Source: Volutella citrinella | Taxonomy: Eukaryota > Ascomycota > Sordariomycetes > Hypocreales > Nectriaceae | Length of the DNA stretch: 64,000 bases | Direction of reading: 5' to 3' | Assembly (NCBI GenBank): GCA_034401135.1 | Contig: JAWZSP010000003.1 | Span: 2,604,001 to 2,668,000, forward strand | Notes under the pieces: generated by a model | What the model saw: the letters and a program-made list of their open reading frames with translations, nothing else | Told to the model about the DNA's origin: nothing | The model's database searches: none | Position numbers and translations under genes: made by a program | Part shown: positions 53,696 through 64,000 of the stretch, in pieces | Numbering within the stretch: the first letter of the stretch is position 1 | How the letters are laid out: every line of letters starts with the position of its first letter

Positions 53696-55103
53696 CTGGA
53701 GGGGCGCGCGCAAAGCCAGTGACGGGGACGGGGACGGGGACGAGGTTAGCAGCAGGACGTCGAGTCCATTCTAGCTCCGGGCCCTCCCGCTGGATTGACG
53801 CCTCGCGAACGGCAGCTATGTGGAGGTGTGCGGATTGAACGCTGCTCCTCGAGCGCGAGGGATAATCAGCAGCAGACAAGTTGAGAGTCAAGAAACGGAG
53901 CAAGAGAAAGTCGGCGCGCGCGCTCCCGTTCTGCCGGCTTCCACCTGCACCTCCGCCTCCACACTCCACAGCCTCACGGCGAATCGTCCAGGATGGCACA
54001 AGTCCGAGAAGCCGGTTTTTGATGCTAGAGCCAGCAGGGAGCCCCGGCGGCTTGGCGCGATTCCCCAGTTGGGCAGTGGTTCGTGCCGCCTGCAGGCATA
54101 AGCAAGCCGCCGGTGCGCAATAGTGTCTATTCTATTCGTCTGGGAGGCTCGCCCTCGTGGCAGGCCATTGACATTGACTGGAGGCATCACGATGAAGCGC
54201 GCCTGGCTCTGGATGCCGCATCGTCCCTGTGTGGCTCGACGATGCGAGGCTCAGGAGAAAAATTGACTCACGAGGTCCACAGACGTCAGGGACTGGGGCT
54301 TGGGAATGCCGTCACCAACGCAGTGACAGCACATGTTGCACTGCTTTTGGCCGTTGCCACTGGCCAGTCATTTTACAGGTGGGATGCATGGCCGTCTGGA
54401 AGCTTGGGCATGTCTCAGCCAAATGATCTCCCGCTCTGCATGGCAGCGAGTCGGCAGTTGGATCTTGGCATGGCCGGGGTCTTTGTTGTTGTTTCTTGTG
54501 GCTCATGCAACGAGGAATTGATACTATCAGGGCCATTTTCAGTTGCCAACTGCGTGGTTAACTTGAAACAGAACAAACAGGAAATCGAAATCAATCCGTT
54601 GTTGATCAATTGCGCTCGTCCTGTGATCAGACTCCAGCCACCGCAACAGGTAGAAAGCGACACTACAATTTTTGTTGCTCAAGCTGGGTGACTGGCTGCC
54701 CTAGCTTTAGCCTCTGGAAGCTGTCAATGGTTACAATGCTAAAAGACTCACCCGCAATTCCTCTAGCTCCTAATAATTACCAGCGTCAACGAGATGAGAC
54801 TGCCGAAGCCGGGATCAATCTCGGCTCGGCAATTGCTTGGGAGAGCTGTGAATGAGCTTCTAGAAGCCCGCAAATCATAATTATTACCCCACTACCACCC
54901 GGCGCAGCTGAGCCACATGCTGCACTGCCGACGCCTCCCCCACACTGCAGCTCGGCCACCGCCAGCCCCGGCCCCGATAACCATTTAAGCCGACGCCAAC
55001 CTCCGACGTCATTGCCGGCGCACCTCCCCCAAAAGCTTCCCCAGGCCCGCATCCCTCGAACTCGCCGGCCTCCACAGCACAGCACAACCACGCGCGCATA
55101 GCC
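53696..55103. other. Divergent intergenic region, membrane protein / AUH
   Basis: 1,408 nt between opposing starts. It has a short tandem (GACGGG-type units, 53721-53744) close to the membrane-protein start and a CGACGTCA CRE-like site at 55004-55011, about 100 nt before the AUH start. A 202-codon plus-strand ORF at 54083-54691 has no family resemblance and is not called a gene. Confidence 0.45.
53721..53744. repeat. GACGGG hexanucleotide tandem
   Basis: Three perfect GACGGG units and a fourth imperfect one (GACGAG), located 26-49 nt upstream of the membrane-protein start, within its likely 5' UTR. A length-variable microsatellite is plausible. Confidence 0.8.
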
Positions 55104-56140
55104 ATGGCCCCTCGTCTCTACCCGTCGCCCCTCCTGCTGCGCGGCTTCGGCCGGCGCATGTACTCGTCCGCCCCGGAGCCGCTCATCCGCGTCACCAACC
55201 TGCCCGCCGCGGGCTCCGGCCACATCCGCGTCCTCGAGCTCAACCGCCCCGCCGCGCGCAACGCCATCTCAAAGGCCCTCCTGGCGTCCCTGCGCGCAGA
55301 GGTCGACAACGTCCACAGCCAGTACGGCCCCAGCGGCGAGGAGCTCCCGCCTGTGAAGCGCTTTGGCGGCGCGGCCGGCGTCGACGAGAAGGGTCCGACC
55401 CGCGTCCTCATCCTCGCCAGTGCCGTCGACACGAGCTTCTGCGCCGGCGCTGACTTGAAGGAGCGCCGGGGCTTCACCCAGGAAGAGTGAGCCCGGTCCT
55501 CCCCGCATCCAATCCCCCAGCCTGTCACCCATCGAATGCTAACTCGTCCCCTCCCTCGCCCAGGACCGCCGAGTTCTTGACCAACCTCCGAGGCACCTTC
55601 TCGTCCCTGTCCAGCCTGCCCATCCCCACCATCTCGGCCATCTCCTCCGTCGCCCTGGGAGGCGGCCTGGAGCTCGCCCTCTCCACCCACTTCCGCGTCC
55701 TCTCCTCCAACGCCACCGTCGGTCTGCCAGAGACCCGCCTCGGCATCATCCCCGGCGCCGGCGGCACCCACCGACTGCCCGCCCTCATCGGCCTCGCCCG
55801 CGCCCGCGACCTCATCCTCACCGGCCGCCGCGTCTCCGCCCCGGAAGCCTACTTCCTCGGCATCGCCGACCGCCTCGTCGAGATCATGCCCGAAGAGAAG
55901 CAGGATGCCTCCGACATTCTCGCCGAGGCCAGGAGGGGCGCCCTCAGCGAGGCTGTTCGACTTGCCCAGGAGATCTGCGAGGGCGCACCCATTGGTGTGC
56001 GTGCGGCGCTGCAAGCAGTGGCATACGCTCGCGAGGAGGTGGAAAACAAAATGTACGACCGAGTCGTCCAGACCGAGGATAGGGACGAGGCTCTCAAGGC
56101 TTTCCAGGAGAAGCGGAAGCCCGTTTTCAAGGGTCGGTAG
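55104..56140 (+). CDS. Mitochondrial enoyl-CoA hydratase (methylglutaconyl-CoA hydratase/AUH type)
   Basis: Predicted 319 aa in two exons: 55104-55486 and 55564-56140. The intron has donor GTGAGC, branch TGCTAACT and CCCAG acceptor, completing codon GA|G in RGFTQEE-TAEF. An N-terminal presequence (about 1-25, Arg-rich) points to mitochondria. Crotonase motifs: LNRPAARNAIS, FCAGADLKERR (oxyanion hole and CoA binding), SVALGGGLELALS, and ETRLGIIPGAGGTHRLPALIG. The DLKER and PGAGGTQRLPR-like pattern and length fit AUH, which hydrates 3-methylglutaconyl-CoA in leucine breakdown. Other mitochondrial enoyl-CoA hydratases remain possible. Codon use is very GC-rich in exon 1. Confidence 0.9.
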
Positions 56141-56433
56141 GTAGCTCGGCACACGTAGCAACGGCATGGGGATAATGCATTATTTGTAGCACTATAATCA
56201 CAACCACGCCAAAAGGTGGCAACACAACAGTAACACTCGCGTCTCATGATCCGGAATTGCTATGCTATCGTGCTCTATGTGAAGCGGGTATGGGAAACAA
56301 TGCTCAAAGACCCTGTGCTAAACGCCGTCGTGTGCACCGCTTGCGATATTCATTCACCAATCAACCCATAATCCTGCCTGTTTTCCTATTCAATGCCCCA
56401 GTCCCTAGGTGTCATTTGCAGTGCTCGTGGTGG

Positions 56434-59400
56434 CTAAGGCTCGCCGGTTTGGCTTGGAAGCTGCTGTTCCGAATACGGGGGCAGCACATCGTCCTTCGCC
56501 TTTGGTGGAGATTCCGATGGGCCATCAGCGTCGACGAGTTTGACATCTCCGTCAACATCGGCAGCCATCTTGGCTTCCTCTGCATCTTCCGTTTGTTGAG
56601 GTCCTTGTTGGTCCTCCGGTGCTTGCGGGACACGCCTCTTTGGGACATTGACATACTCGTCCTTGTCACTATCGCGCACGTAGCACAGGAAATATGGTTC
56701 TCCGCTCGTGCTGAGCGTTTTGAGAACATCGTCTGTGCTGGGGTTCGTATCCACGTTGGAATCGTTGTACTTGCGCCATACGTTCGCCTCAAAGTCGTGG
56801 ATCCAGACCCAGTAGTGGCCTGACATCAAATGGCCACGGTGGCAGATGACCGCATGCAGCCGGTAAGGAATATTCTTCAACCCAGAATTGTGCTTCTCAA
56901 GGGCTTCCTCTCTGTGCAGAAGCTCGTTGTCGATTGATTCCCTGATGGATTTCTCGAGTGCCTGGATATCTGTAGGCTTGTCCGCAGCCACGGGCTTTTG
57001 GGCATCGGCGCTTCTCACAGGGTTGATGAGCTGGAAATCCTCATCCATCGGTCCATCAAAGTCCCAGTTCTCCTCGTCCGCGGTGTCATCTGTTGCTTCA
57101 CGAGTTTCCGCCGGCTCTCCATCCAGCTTCATTGAGATGTCTCCTTGATCATACTTCTCCAAGAAAGCCCCCGTGGGAGGGTTGGATTCCACTGTTGCCT
57201 TCAATGACTTGATATCCGAGATGCGACTGGCAATCATCCAGCTCTCGACCCGCTGCCGGAATTCGGGAGAATCATGAGGGGCGTCCATATATCGATCGAG
57301 ATAGAGCGTCTCTGGAATTTCCACGGGATTGCCATTCTTGCTCCCCATCGACTGCGACCGCTGAATGAGAACATGCAGCACAGGCGGGAGAGTCTTGATT
57401 GCAGTGTACCGTGACAGCTCGCTCTCTTCTATGATTTGCTGGTCAAAGTTTCGGCCAAGTGCGTCATAGAGCGAGCATGTGCCTTCGGGTGCTGGGAATG
57501 CTGTGATGGATCGATCAAAGCTAACTTCTTGCTGGTACTTTCCGTCTGTAAACTTCTTCGTATAGTTTACCGTTGTGACGAAGAATGTCTCCATGATTTT
57601 CTCGAGCTGGATACCGGTTTTCTCATCGATCGCGCTTGGCTTAATGGCGGCCTGGAGGCGGTTGAGAATGCTTCCCATGACTTCCTCCACATCTTGTTGG
57701 TCTGTGCCCGAGGACCGCTTCTGATGTTCCAGGGCATCCAACACTTTTTGGTCTACCGTTTGTGAATCTTCGGCATCAACCATCTGGACATCTGCATCTT
57801 TGGACAGCGCCTCATGGATGCTATCCAAGTCGATTACAGAAGCCGGCTCGGAAGGCAACGCAGCCTTTCGCTCGTCATTCGACTCATCACCGAGTGCAAT
57901 CACTTGTGAGTTTGATGCTTCCTTAGTCTTCTCAACTTTTTCGAACCCATGATCCGAGTCATCGCCTTGGTCGACAAGTGTCTGGGAGCTTACGCTGCTA
58001 GCGATTTCGATGGGGTCAGACGCAGGGTTCACCGTCACTGTGACCATATCGACATCCTCTGAGACAGGAGGTGCTGGAGATGGACGAGTGGGGAGGGGTG
58101 GTGGCTTCGCTGACGTCGATGACTCTGCTGCCGACTTTGCGTCGTTGAGCAGCGTGTGCGTAGACAGAAGTACAGCATTGGCAAGTCGCTGCGATGGACG
58201 CGTGGCAACCTTGTCGACTGTTTGGAGGTTATTGAACAGGTCGGACAGCTCTTGGGCAACTAAACAGCATTAGAAGAGAGGCTCACTTTATGGGCAGAGT
58301 AAACTTACAGGCCTGGGCAACAACTGCCTCTCCGCGGTCCATTTGCATTTTATTTCCACCAAGGAGTCGCTGATTGATATGATCATCGTCCAGCCCCAAC
58401 TTGAAGTCGTCATAGTGAAGCGCGATGTCGCGGACCGGCTTCACTGTGAACAAGTACTGAAGTAAACTATTGAGATAGCACGTGTTTCCGATGTTCTCAA
58501 GGCCAACCGGCAATTCGTAGTTGACAGGGCGATCAACCAAAGAAATCGCCGTGGCTGGGACAGAGATTCCGTTTTGCTGGCGCAGTTCTTGCACCGTCCA
58601 CTTCAGATCGTTCGCATTGTAGTGCTCGGCGATCGCCTCCATAGCATCGAGGTAGGTGACCTTAGCTTCTTTATTGCTACTTGACTCAATCTAACACCGT
58701 GTCAGCGTCTCTTCATGCATGAAATAAATCCGCTTCTTGGCACAAACCTTCTTCTTGGCTGCGTCTAATGTGTCGGGACCAAACGCCGTGGATCCAACCA
58801 GGCCAAGGACGACCTTGCTGGTGGCGAGAGACATTTTACCTTCAGTCTCCATAAGCAGCGTGGTTCGATAAATTTCATCCGAAGAAGCCTGTGCTATGAG
58901 TAAAAGCATTGACCGAGCAGTGCCAGCGTCGCCGGGATCTTGGGCGAGCTTTTTACGAAAGGCGCCAACTAGCGCCTCCGCAGAATAGTTGTTTGGGGGC
59001 TGCAAGCCCAGGAAGTTCAAAGCCTGGGGGACCAGGCCGTCATCGTCAGTCGCGGGTTGTCGCTGCAACTGACTTTCGAAGAGCGAAGACTGGGTCATTG
59101 CGTAGTCGGTTAGTTGCTCGTCATTTGAGTCGTTGGCAACGCCCAATAGAGCCTCTACCAGGTCCCTTCGTTTGTTTGGCATCAGCTCCCATTGTCTTTT
59201 GTACGCGTTGACCACAATTTCCTTGGATTGGTCTGGTAGAACGCCGAGAAGCTTGTACCGGTGGATGTCGACTAGAGCATTTCCATCGAGCCCACCCACC
59301 TCGCTCGACTGCAAGATTTCGTGGAGGACCGGAGTACAAAGTTCAGCAGCTTGTCCACCCTTGTTATGAATGATGGTCTGAATCTCCGCTCGGACATCTT

Positions 59401-60438
59401 CCAGGAAAGCCCGGTAGGTGTTTATCTCCGTGGTGTTTGATGGGCCTGTTGGGAGGTCGGGGAATTTCGGAGTGAAGGAGCCTTCATCGAAGCCTTCATG
59501 ATCATCCACCGTCTCGGAGAATTCCAGTTGTCGAAACATCGAAAAGCATCGAGGGCCAAAAAGTACCGCGAAGCGCTTGTTTCGTTTTGAGATGCTACGA
59601 ATTTCATTCGCCGAAGAGACCTCGAGGATATTTTTGAGATAAGTATTCAAGTTCAGCGGGGCCTGGTAAGCCCAGTCACTGGTAGCGGCTTCATACCGGG
59701 CAGGCTCAAGTTCCTTTGCGATCTCCAGGGTTTCTCGGATGGCTTCGTGATCAAGGAGGAGGTTGACCCACGCCGACGGCATTCGTGGCTCTGATATTTC
59801 GAGGGTGACGTGGAATGTGCATGGTGGCGCAGAGCAGACGAAATGCTCTCTCGCAAGCAGTGGGTAGTATTTCGAACGATCTGCGGAGATATTCGAGTCT
59901 GAATCTGAGCCAGCCCAGACCAAATGATGCCAAGGAAACTGGGAGTCACGAAGCGGCCAGCGTGCTTGAGATTTGCTGCACATTTGGTCTGCGACAGGCT
60001 CCTCCCATGCCATCTTGAAGACGAAATGGAACCTGCAGTCCAAGCAAACAGCAGACAATGCTCGGCCCGCGGCGACGGAGAAGCTCTGGTTGCCGTTGAT
60101 CATGAGCCGGTGAGGATGTTGCCAGCCATATTGTGAATCTAGCTTGGCATATTTGGCTCGTTCGAAAAGATCGCATGTGGTGAAGTTGTTGTTTGTCAGT
60201 TCGTATATCCACCGACTTGGATGGCAACCTGCGACGCCGTCAGATACATCACTATCACTGGCATTCCGTGTCCCTGTGTGGCTGACATACCTGGGAGATT
60301 CCTTCCAGGAGCCAGCTTGGACTTCATATAGGTGTCATTGTGTGCCACAAAGACACCAGGGGAGGTTCCTGGCAACGCAGCGTATTCGCTGTCGTCGATG
60401 TCCTGCTGGGACGGGGGCTGGTACGGTTTGGACATCAT
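56434..60438 (-). CDS. UBP2: Ubiquitin-specific protease Ubp2
   Basis: Predicted 1278 aa in four exons: 60438-60291, 60228-58748, 58690-58309 and 58259-56434. All junctions close in phase. The catalytic Cys box GLENIGNTCYLNSLLQ puts the nucleophile at about residue 614. The His box (RLHAVICHRGHLMSGHYWVWI) puts the base His near 1152, followed by KYNDSNV with the likely Asp/Asn. About 400 residues between the boxes form a large acidic and disordered insertion. The N-terminal 540 residues hold the Ubp2-specific region. Length matches yeast Ubp2 (1272 aa), which trims K63-linked chains with Rsp5/Rup1. Two tandem start Met codons (60438 and 60435) exist. The function transfers by family and length; the partner is not visible here. 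Confidence 0.92.
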
Positions 60439-61832
60439 GTTGCCGCCTTGGCCACAGTCGGGCAGTGTGGTCTGCTTCCGCGCGTATTCTCAGTATCGCA
60501 AGTTCGGACTTGTGAGGGCTGGGTGCTGAATCAACGATGAGATGTTGCAGGGTCTCGCTCAGACCGTCGGCGGCTCGATGAATGTCATAGAATCTCGTGG
60601 GTCGTCAACAGTGTCGCGTATTGACTGTGGCCCACTTCGCAAACGGAGGCAGGCAGGTCTACAGATGTATTGAGACAGCCGTCGGCGTCGGGAATCGTAT
60701 CTGGCTCGACTTCGATGGCTTCGTCAAATACAGAAGCAACAAAGGCGTTGGTTGGGGTAGTTGGTGGGGGGGGGGGTCGTGGTCTTGGGGTCGACGCGGC
60801 AAAGTCGCCTTTCATCCAGGAAATTGGTGCCAGATCAACTTGCGACGAGAATGTTGAGAAGTAGGAGAGATGGAAGACCCTAAGCGTGCTGCAGGCAGCA
60901 CCCAAATGCAATCGATGCGTCGAGGTGGTGGCGATGTGACGAGGTAGCTGACGTAGCCTAAGCTCCAGCTCCCACGTCACCTGTGCCTCGAAGGTTGCGA
61001 TTCAAGCCAGAATCCTGCTGAGTCAGCCAGGATGAGCCAGCAGGAGTCGGGCCAAGCGACAGAAACAATAATAACTAAGGAAGAAGAAGCAGTGTACGCA
61101 TTGTCCCCAAATCAAGTTGTTTTTTTTATGAATGTCTGATGTGTTTTATTTCGTTGAAGGCTGCTGATCCCCCGTTTGCTTCTAGGGTGGTGTCACCTAG
61201 AATGCTGCTGCCACCCGGGAGCCATTGGCTCACTGCAATCAATGTCTCTGCCTGGTCACCCCGTCGTCACCACAGGCTGACCACCACTAGCAGTAGTATG
61301 TCTTTGGCTATTTTGGGTCCCAAAAACTTTATCGGAACTCTTAGCAATATCGTTGTGACAAATCAGAGTATGGACATGCATCGCGTTCAATCCTGATCGA
61401 GAAGTAGTAGCCAACATATGATGCTCTATTGGACCTCCACTGTATTTCCTTCATTCTGGCAGCGTCCACCAAAGACCTACCAGTACTTGGTGGGCAGTCA
61501 CCCATTTACCAGCCAGAAAATAAAGTAGATCGGCGCTTCTAGGATAATGTTGAACCGGACAGGCTCCGCACCAACAAACCTGCAGCTCTAGCTGCGGTCG
61601 TGGCACGTAATCTAATAACCTGCTCCTGCCCCTCTTTTACGGCTAGGCCTAGGTCTCCGTTGTCGCCCACTGATGGGCTAGTTGATTCCATAGGTTGTAA
61701 TTATAGGCCACCGCGCTGCGATTATCTGATAATCTCTCACTGATAATCTCTCCCACTTACACCCCGCTCCCCGCCCTCGCATCCGACAAAGGCTGCCCCT
61801 TCGCTCAGCGCCGAGGTCACTTCCACATAATA
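60439..61832. other. Divergent intergenic region UBP2 / hydantoinase
   Basis: 1,394 nt between opposing starts. It carries an 11-nt G run (60766-60776), a TGACGTAG CRE-like site near 60949, and AT-rich patches around 61070-61140. No supportable gene. Confidence 0.45.
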
Positions 61833-64000
61833 ATGAGCATCCCATCTGAGCCCCGGCGCCTCCGTATTGGAGTCGATGTCGGAGGCACCAATACCGATGG
61901 CGTTATCATTGATCCCCTGGGCGCTCTGTCCGCCGACAAGGGCATCGTCGCCTGGCACAAAGCCCCCACGACAACAAACCCAAGCACGGGTATCAGCGAT
62001 GCCATCACGGAAATGTTCAAGTCGGCCACAATTTCTCCAAATGATGTTGCAAGCGTGACGATTGGAACCACGCACTTTGTCAATGCTGTCGTGGAACGAG
62101 ATGCAGCCAGGCTCTCCCCCGTCGCGGTTATCCGCCTCTGCGGCCCATTCTCCAAGCACACGCCGCCATGCATTGACTGGCCTGACGACTTGCGGGACTT
62201 GATCCTTGGCCATTACGCACTCGTCAAAGGCGGTCTGGAAGTAGACGGCAACTTGATTTCGGACATTGATGAGAGCGAGATCAAGGAGCAGTGCGCCCTG
62301 ATCCAGAGCAAGGGCATCAAAAGTGTTGTCGTTGTTGGAGTATTCAGTCCCATTGACACCATTGAGCTCCAGGAAGAGCGCGCAGCAGACTTGATAAGGA
62401 CCAGCATCCCCGGATGTGATGTTGTCTGTTCAAAGGAGGTTGCAAACCTCGGTTTCCTCGAGCGAGAGAACGCTGCCATCCTCAACGCGGCCATCCTATC
62501 ATTTGCTCGACACACTATTCGTTCCTTTCACGAGCCAGTCAAGCGGCTGGGGTTGAAATGCCCTGTTTTCATCACTCAAAACGACGGCACAGTACTCTCC
62601 GGCGAAGTCGCAGCCCGCCTGCCAATTCGCACATTCTCAAGCGGTCCTACCAACAGCATGAGGGGAGCCGCGTTCTTGGTTGGGGGCGAGCCAGATGAGG
62701 CTATGATGGTGGTGGACATAGGTGGCACTACAACCGACGTCGGTCTTCTCCAGGCCAATGGGTTTCCTCGCCAACAGGCAGCCTATAGCGAACTTTCCGG
62801 TGTCAGAATGAACTACTCGTGTCCAGACATCAAAAGCATCGGACTTGGCGGAGGCTCTATTGTCAGAAAGGACAAATCACTGTCAGTCGGCCCGGACAGT
62901 GTTGGTTATAAGCTTCCTCAGGAGGGCGTCGTTTTTGGTGGCAAAGTACTCACCGCGACGGACTGCACAGTTTTGGCAGATCCATCTGTCAACGTCGGAG
63001 ATGCATCACTCGTTCAAGGGGCACTGTCCGACGAGGAGCTGATCAAGTTCAAGGCCCTTGTCAAACACAAGATTGAAACGATTGTTGACACTATGAAGAC
63101 ATCCCCCGAAGACATTCCTGTTTTATTAGTTGGCGGCGGGGCTATAATCGCTCCTGATGAGTTAAAGGGAGCAAGCAAAGTGCTGAAGCCGAAGTGGTCT
63201 CAGGTTGCCAACGCCATCGGAGCGGCCATGGCGCGGGTGAGCGGTGTCGTTGACACGGTCAAATCAACAGAGAACAAAATAACCAGCGAACTCTTGGAGG
63301 AGATCAGCAAAGAGGCTATTGAGAAAACGTTCGCTGCTGGCGCCTCTCGATCATCCATTACCGTCGTCGAAAAGGAGACCCTACCGCTGCAGGTAAACTC
63401 ATCGAAAACAAACCAGAATGTGTTTCATAGACTGACATATATCGCCAGTACGTTGCTGACAAGACTCGATTCATCGTCCGAGCAACTGGAGACTTTGACT
63501 TTGCTCGAGAAACTGCCATCTTGGACACTCTGGCAGATGACGAAGATTCTGAACCGTCGATGGACCAGTACGAAAAACGAGCAAAAACAAACAAATCTGC
63601 TAGTCAGGTGGACGCCGCCGATGATTTCGATATAATCAACTACAGGCCACACGTCAAGGATCGTGTCTGGTACATTTCCGAGACTGACCTGAGCTGGATC
63701 GCAACTGGCTGCTATATTCTTGGCACCGGTGGCGGTGGCTCCCCCTACGGGCTCATGATCCGAATCAGAACTCAGCTTCGTAATGGTGCGACCGTACGCG
63801 TCATCAACCCCGAGGACCTCCCTGATGATGCTCAGGTTGGGTGCGGCGGAGGAGCTGGCAGTCCTACCGTGGCCATTGAGAAGCTGGGTGGAGATGAGCT
63901 GCTCGAGGCGCAGCAGGAGTTATACAAGATCTGTGACCGACCGGCTACGCATATGATATCGGTAGAGGTCGGCGGAGCCAACGGCCTTGGGTCTATCTTG
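61833..64000 (+). CDS. Hydantoinase/oxoprolinase-DUF917 fusion protein (partial, runs off window)
   Basis: Exons 61833-63392 and 63449 to beyond 64000; 704 aa visible, C-terminus missing. The 56-nt intron has donor GTAAAC, branch GACTGAC and CCAG acceptor, joining EKETLPLQ to YVADKTRFIVRATGDFDFA. Residues about 10-520 form an N-methylhydantoinase A/oxoprolinase module of the ASKHA ATPase fold. It has two phosphate-binding loops, IGVDVGGTNTDGVI near the start and VVDIGGTTTDVG near 300, and the GGGS and VLLVGGGA motifs. After about 605 a DUF917 module begins (TDLSWIATGCYILGTGGGGSPY). Fungal proteins with this order are near 950-1000 aa. The likely reaction is ATP-dependent opening of a 5-oxoproline- or hydantoin-like ring; the substrate is not determined. 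Confidence 0.88.

Noticed and set aside
54083..54691. 202-codon plus-strand ORF upstream of the AUH gene
   Set aside because: No recognisable family, no intron logic and mixed composition; more likely a chance open frame in the promoter region.
8328..55011. Shared TGACGTCG octamer (8328-8335 and, inverted, 55004-55011) and TGACGTAG near 32246 and 60949 as a common regulon
   Set aside because: A given octamer is expected about twice by chance in 64 kb on both strands, so sharing means little without conservation.

Overview
The window is nuclear DNA of a filamentous ascomycete. The signs are short introns (about 48-93 nt) with GT...AG ends and clear CTAAC/CTGAC branch points, pyrimidine-rich leaders, compact intergenic spaces, and genes typical of Pezizomycotina. 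Protein content fits Sordariomycetes, probably Hypocreales; that placement is inference from general resemblance, not from a search. I see no prophage, CRISPR array, rRNA or intact transposon. All bounds come from reading ORFs, splice sites and reading phase by eye.

Layout, left to right. 0-5.3 kb: a CUE3/ASCC2-like ribosome-quality-control factor (-) head to head with RPS20/uS10 (+), then a CCCH/FG nucleoporin (NUP42/Amo1 type, -). 6-12.8 kb: a lone cytochrome P450 (-) and the GPI-lipid remodelling protein CWH43 (-), the latter head to head with UTP6 (+, to 14.46 kb). 14.5-19.1 kb: a 4.6 kb stretch with no supportable protein gene, ending in a probable 5'-UTR intron of SWI1 (+, ARID subunit of SWI/SNF). 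22.9-25.3 kb: mitoribosomal mL49/IMG2 (-) head to head with eIF3e/INT6 (+). 26-36.7 kb: APC1 (-) head to head with VPS41 (+). 37-39.5 kb: a GPI-anchored, Pro/Gly/Thr-rich cell-surface protein (-) and an intron-containing tRNA-Ala(AGC) (-). 40.5-49.2 kb: mitochondrial GatB/PET112 (+), a single-pass membrane protein (+), a SET-domain protein with a signal peptide (+), a mitochondrial J-protein (-) and an acetate-transporter-family protein (+). 49.5-53.7 kb, all (-): a small mitochondrial LEA-like protein, a Harbinger-derived DUF8040-type protein without a nuclease domain, and a seven-helix-like membrane protein with a Cys-rich ectodomain. 55.1-64 kb: an enoyl-CoA hydratase of AUH type (+), UBP2 (-) and, running off the right edge, a hydantoinase/oxoprolinase-DUF917 fusion (+).

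Most genes are housekeeping genes. Four divergent pairs have start codons separated by only 442-499 nt, suggesting shared promoters. The most striking pair is the first. The Cue3/ASCC2 family reads ubiquitin on uS10 of collided ribosomes, and here it sits back to back with the gene for uS10, whose first exon encodes exactly the lysine-bearing N-terminal tail that is ubiquitinated in other species. Other points of interest are a uORF overlapping the VPS41 start codon, a 27-nt VPS41 microexon, a phase-neutral 54-nt intron in IMG2 that is translatable if retained, the large gene-poor SWI1 upstream region, the secreted SET protein, and the nuclease-less Harbinger derivative.
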